Positions 62,273 through 64,000 of a stretch of DNA of 64,000 nt are shown one piece after another; the first letter of the stretch is position 1, and each line of letters begins with the position of its first letter. A model generated the notes under the pieces. The model did no database searches, had not been told where the DNA came from, and saw only the letters and a program-made list of their open reading frames with translations. The position numbers and the translations under genes are program-made. The stretch comes from Actinokineospora enzanensis DSM 44649. GTDB taxonomy: Bacteria; Actinomycetota; Actinomycetes; Mycobacteriales; Pseudonocardiaceae. The DNA lies in contig NZ_KB894405.1 in assembly GCF_000374445.1 (NCBI RefSeq), positions 1 to 64,000 on the forward strand. Direction: 5' to 3'.

Positions 62273-63025
62273 GTGAGCGCCGGACACGCGCATCCGCTGC
62301 ACCGGCCGGGCGACTCGCCCGTGCACCGGTTGGCGCCGCAGGTCAAGATAGTCGCCGCCGTGTCGGCGGTGCTGTGCGTGGTTTCCACGCCACGCGAACG
62401 CTTCTGGGCCTTCGGCGTCTACTTCGTACTGCTCTGCGCGGTCTGGGCGATCGCGCGCATCCCGCCGGGCTGGCTGGCGCCGCGCGCGCTCATCGAGGCG
62501 CCGTTCGTCGTGCTGGCACTGGTTTTCCCGTTCGTCGCGGGTGGACCGACGGTCGCCTTCCTCGGGATCACGGTGTCGGAGCACGGTCTGCTGTCCGGCT
62601 GGAACATCCTCGCCAAGGGCACGCTCGGCGTGCTGGCCTCGCTGACCCTCGCGGCCACGACCTCGCCCGGCGAGCTGATCGTCGGCCTGCAACGACTGCG
62701 GGTGCCGAACATGGTGGTCACCATCGCCACGCTGATGATGCGCTACCTGGAGGTCATCGGCGACGAGGCCAGGCGGATGCGGCTGGCCCGGATCTCGCGC
62801 GGCCACGACCCGCGCTTCCTCTGGCAGGTCGGCGCCACCGCGCGCGGCGTCGGCACGCTGTTCGTGCGCAGCTACGAGCGCGGCGAGCGGGTGCACCTGG
62901 CGATGGTCTCGCGCGGCTGGACCGGCGCCATGCCCGACCACGGCGGCCCCGCCGGGCGCGCGGCCTGGCTGGCCGGGCTCGCCCCGACCGTCCTGGCGGC
63001 CGTCGTGCTAGGCATTGCCCTGTGA
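62273..63025 (+). CDS. cbiQ: Energy-coupling transmembrane protein CbiQ
   Basis: A 250-residue protein with 5-6 membrane helices and the two coupling motifs: ARISRGHDPRF and VSRGW, which contact the ATPase. GTG start; its TGA overlaps the cbiO start. Confidence 0.88.
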   Translation: MSAGHAHPLHRPGDSPVHRLAPQVKIVAAVSAVLCVVSTPRERFWAFGVYFVLLCAVWAIARIPPGWLAPRALIEAPFVVLALVFPFVAGGPTVAFLGITVSEHGLLSGWNILAKGTLGVLASLTLAATTSPGELIVGLQRLRVPNMVVTIATLMMRYLEVIGDEARRMRLARISRGHDPRFLWQVGATARGVGTLFVRSYERGERVHLAMVSRGWTGAMPDHGGPAGRAAWLAGLAPTVLAAVVLGIAL

Positions 63026-63756
63026 GCGAACCCCCCGCCCTGCTCGTCGACCGGCTCGCCTACGCCTACCCGGACGGGCACCAGGCGCTCTACGGGGTGA
63101 GTCTCACGGTCCGGCCGGGGGAGCGGGTGGCCGTGCTCGGCCCCAACGGCGCGGGCAAGACCACGCTGGTGCTGCACCTCAACGGCGTGCTTACCGGTCA
63201 GGGCCGGGTCGAGGTGGCCGGGCTGCCGGTGGCCAAGCCGAACCTCAAGGAGGTCCGCCGCCGGGTCGGCATCGTCTTCCAGGACCCCGACGACCAGCTG
63301 TTCATGCCCACCGTGCGGGACGACGTCGCGTTCGGCCCGGCCAACTTCGGCCTGCGCGGCGACGAGCTGGACGCGCGGGTGAAGCGGGCGCTGGACGACG
63401 TGGGCATGGCCGGGCACGCCGACCGGTCGCCCATGCACCTGTCCGGCGGGCAACGCCGCCGGGTCGCACTGGCCACCGTGCTGGCCTGCGACCCGGACAT
63501 CCTGGTGCTGGACGAGCCGTCGGCGAACCTGGAGCCGCGGGCCCGCCGCGAGCTGGCCGAGGTGCTGCTCGGCCTGGACCGGACCATGCTCATGGTCACC
63601 CACGACCTGCCCTACGCGCTGCAGCTGTGCCCGCGCGCGGTGCTGATCGACGGCGGCGTGGTGGTGGCCGACGGGCCGACCCGCGACCTGCTGGCCGACG
63701 CCGACCTGCTCGCCGCGCACCGGCTGGAACTTCCGTTCGGGTTCCGACTCGACTAG
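63022..63756 (+). CDS. cbiO: ATP-binding subunit CbiO
   Basis: A 244-residue ABC ATPase: Walker A GPNGAGKTT (residues 40-48), FQDPDDQLF (Q-loop), LSGGQRRRVALA, Walker B ILVLDEPSANLEP and switch VTHDL. GTG start in GTGA. It completes the transporter. Confidence 0.93.
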   Translation: MSEPPALLVDRLAYAYPDGHQALYGVSLTVRPGERVAVLGPNGAGKTTLVLHLNGVLTGQGRVEVAGLPVAKPNLKEVRRRVGIVFQDPDDQLFMPTVRDDVAFGPANFGLRGDELDARVKRALDDVGMAGHADRSPMHLSGGQRRRVALATVLACDPDILVLDEPSANLEPRARRELAEVLLGLDRTMLMVTHDLPYALQLCPRAVLIDGGVVVADGPTRDLLADADLLAAHRLELPFGFRLD

Positions 63757-63814
63757 GGTCCGCCGTGGTAAGACGGTCGAAGGATCGCGAACTGAATATC
63801 GGGCCGCTAGAGCT

Positions 63815-64000
63815 GGGCGCGGGAGAGTCCCCGGGTGACACCGGGGCACCGAAGGAGCAAACGTCCCCGTCAATCTCTCAGGTAAAGCTACCGTTCCAGC
63901 CAGGCCGCTCTGGAAAGCAGACGTGAGTTCGGCGTCTCACCCACGGTGCAAGCCGCGTTCGCGGCGAAGCTCTCAGGTGCCATGACAGAGGGGGAGTTCC
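63815..64000 (+). ncRNA. Tandem glycine riboswitch, 3' end at window edge
   Basis: It shows GGGAGAGTCC at 63821 and GCACCGAAGGAGCAAACG, then CAATCTCTCAGGTAAAG and GCTCTGGAAAGCAG for aptamer 1, and GGTGCAAGCC with AAGCTCTCAGGTGCC and GACAGAGGGGGAGTTCC for aptamer 2, as in gcvT-type glycine riboswitches of actinomycetes. The regulated gene (gcvT, gcvP, or a glycine transporter) should begin just beyond 64000. Confidence 0.92.

Noticed and set aside
1..64000. CRISPR arrays, tRNA and rRNA genes
   Set aside because: No regularly spaced repeat array and no tRNA-like or rRNA-like sequence was seen by eye; a covariance-model scan would settle small RNAs.

Overview
This is a high-GC chromosomal segment from an actinomycete. 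The most likely group is Pseudonocardiales. The evidence is the very frequent GTG starts, 4-nt stop/start overlaps (ATGA/GTGA), XRE regulators with DUF5753 paired with DUF397, a conservon-type kinase/roadblock/DUF742/GTPase set and a glycine riboswitch. The genus cannot be fixed from the sequence alone. The left edge cuts an IS630-like transposase; no other recognisable mobile-element gene is present.

Layout. 0-13.4 kb is an accessory region rich in regulators: a GNAT acetyltransferase, three XRE-type regulators plus an XRE/DUF397 pair, a TesB-type thioesterase, a large LuxR-type ATPase regulator and an ACT-GNAT protein. Two copies of an 84-bp intergenic repeat lie just downstream of the last two of these genes. 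13.7-28.3 kb is a contractile injection system (CIS/eCIS) locus. A three-gene minus-strand arm (papain-fold peptidase, PAAR tip protein, DUF4255 protein) diverges from a tightly packed plus-strand operon: sheath, tube, two tail-assembly ORFs, a DUF4157 protein with a long Pro/Ser/Thr-rich linker, two more tube-like proteins, a LysM protein, a VgrG-like spike, gp25, baseplate J, tail protein I and a zinc-ribbon membrane protein with a glycan-binding-like C-terminus. Beyond it lie a CMD/MarR pair, a secreted beta-propeller/Ig-like protein, an Ig-like membrane protein and three signalling genes (an atypical LuxR regulator and a histidine kinase/response regulator pair) that may control the system.

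37.7-51.9 kb is mostly metabolic: a TetR/acyl-CoA dehydrogenase/CoA-transferase group, a lytic transglycosylase-like protein, an HxlR-controlled oxidoreductase, a complete polyamine operon (ornithine decarboxylase, SAM decarboxylase, spermidine synthase) and a DUF485/ActP acetate-type symporter. 52.7-58.0 kb is a conservon ending in a strong terminator hairpin. 58.1-61.1 kb holds a second TetR/acyl-CoA dehydrogenase/alcohol dehydrogenase group. 61.2-63.8 kb is a cobalt/nickel ECF transporter (CbiM, PDGLE, CbiQ, CbiO). The window ends inside a tandem glycine riboswitch whose target gene lies outside.

The most unusual observation is in the CIS operon. The 50-residue ORF after the tube gene has no ATG, GTG or TTG start. 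It overlaps the previous stop as CTGA, and a G-GGG-GGA heptamer sits in exactly the short stretch where a -1 frameshift would fuse the two ORFs. This is the arrangement of phage tail-assembly chaperones.
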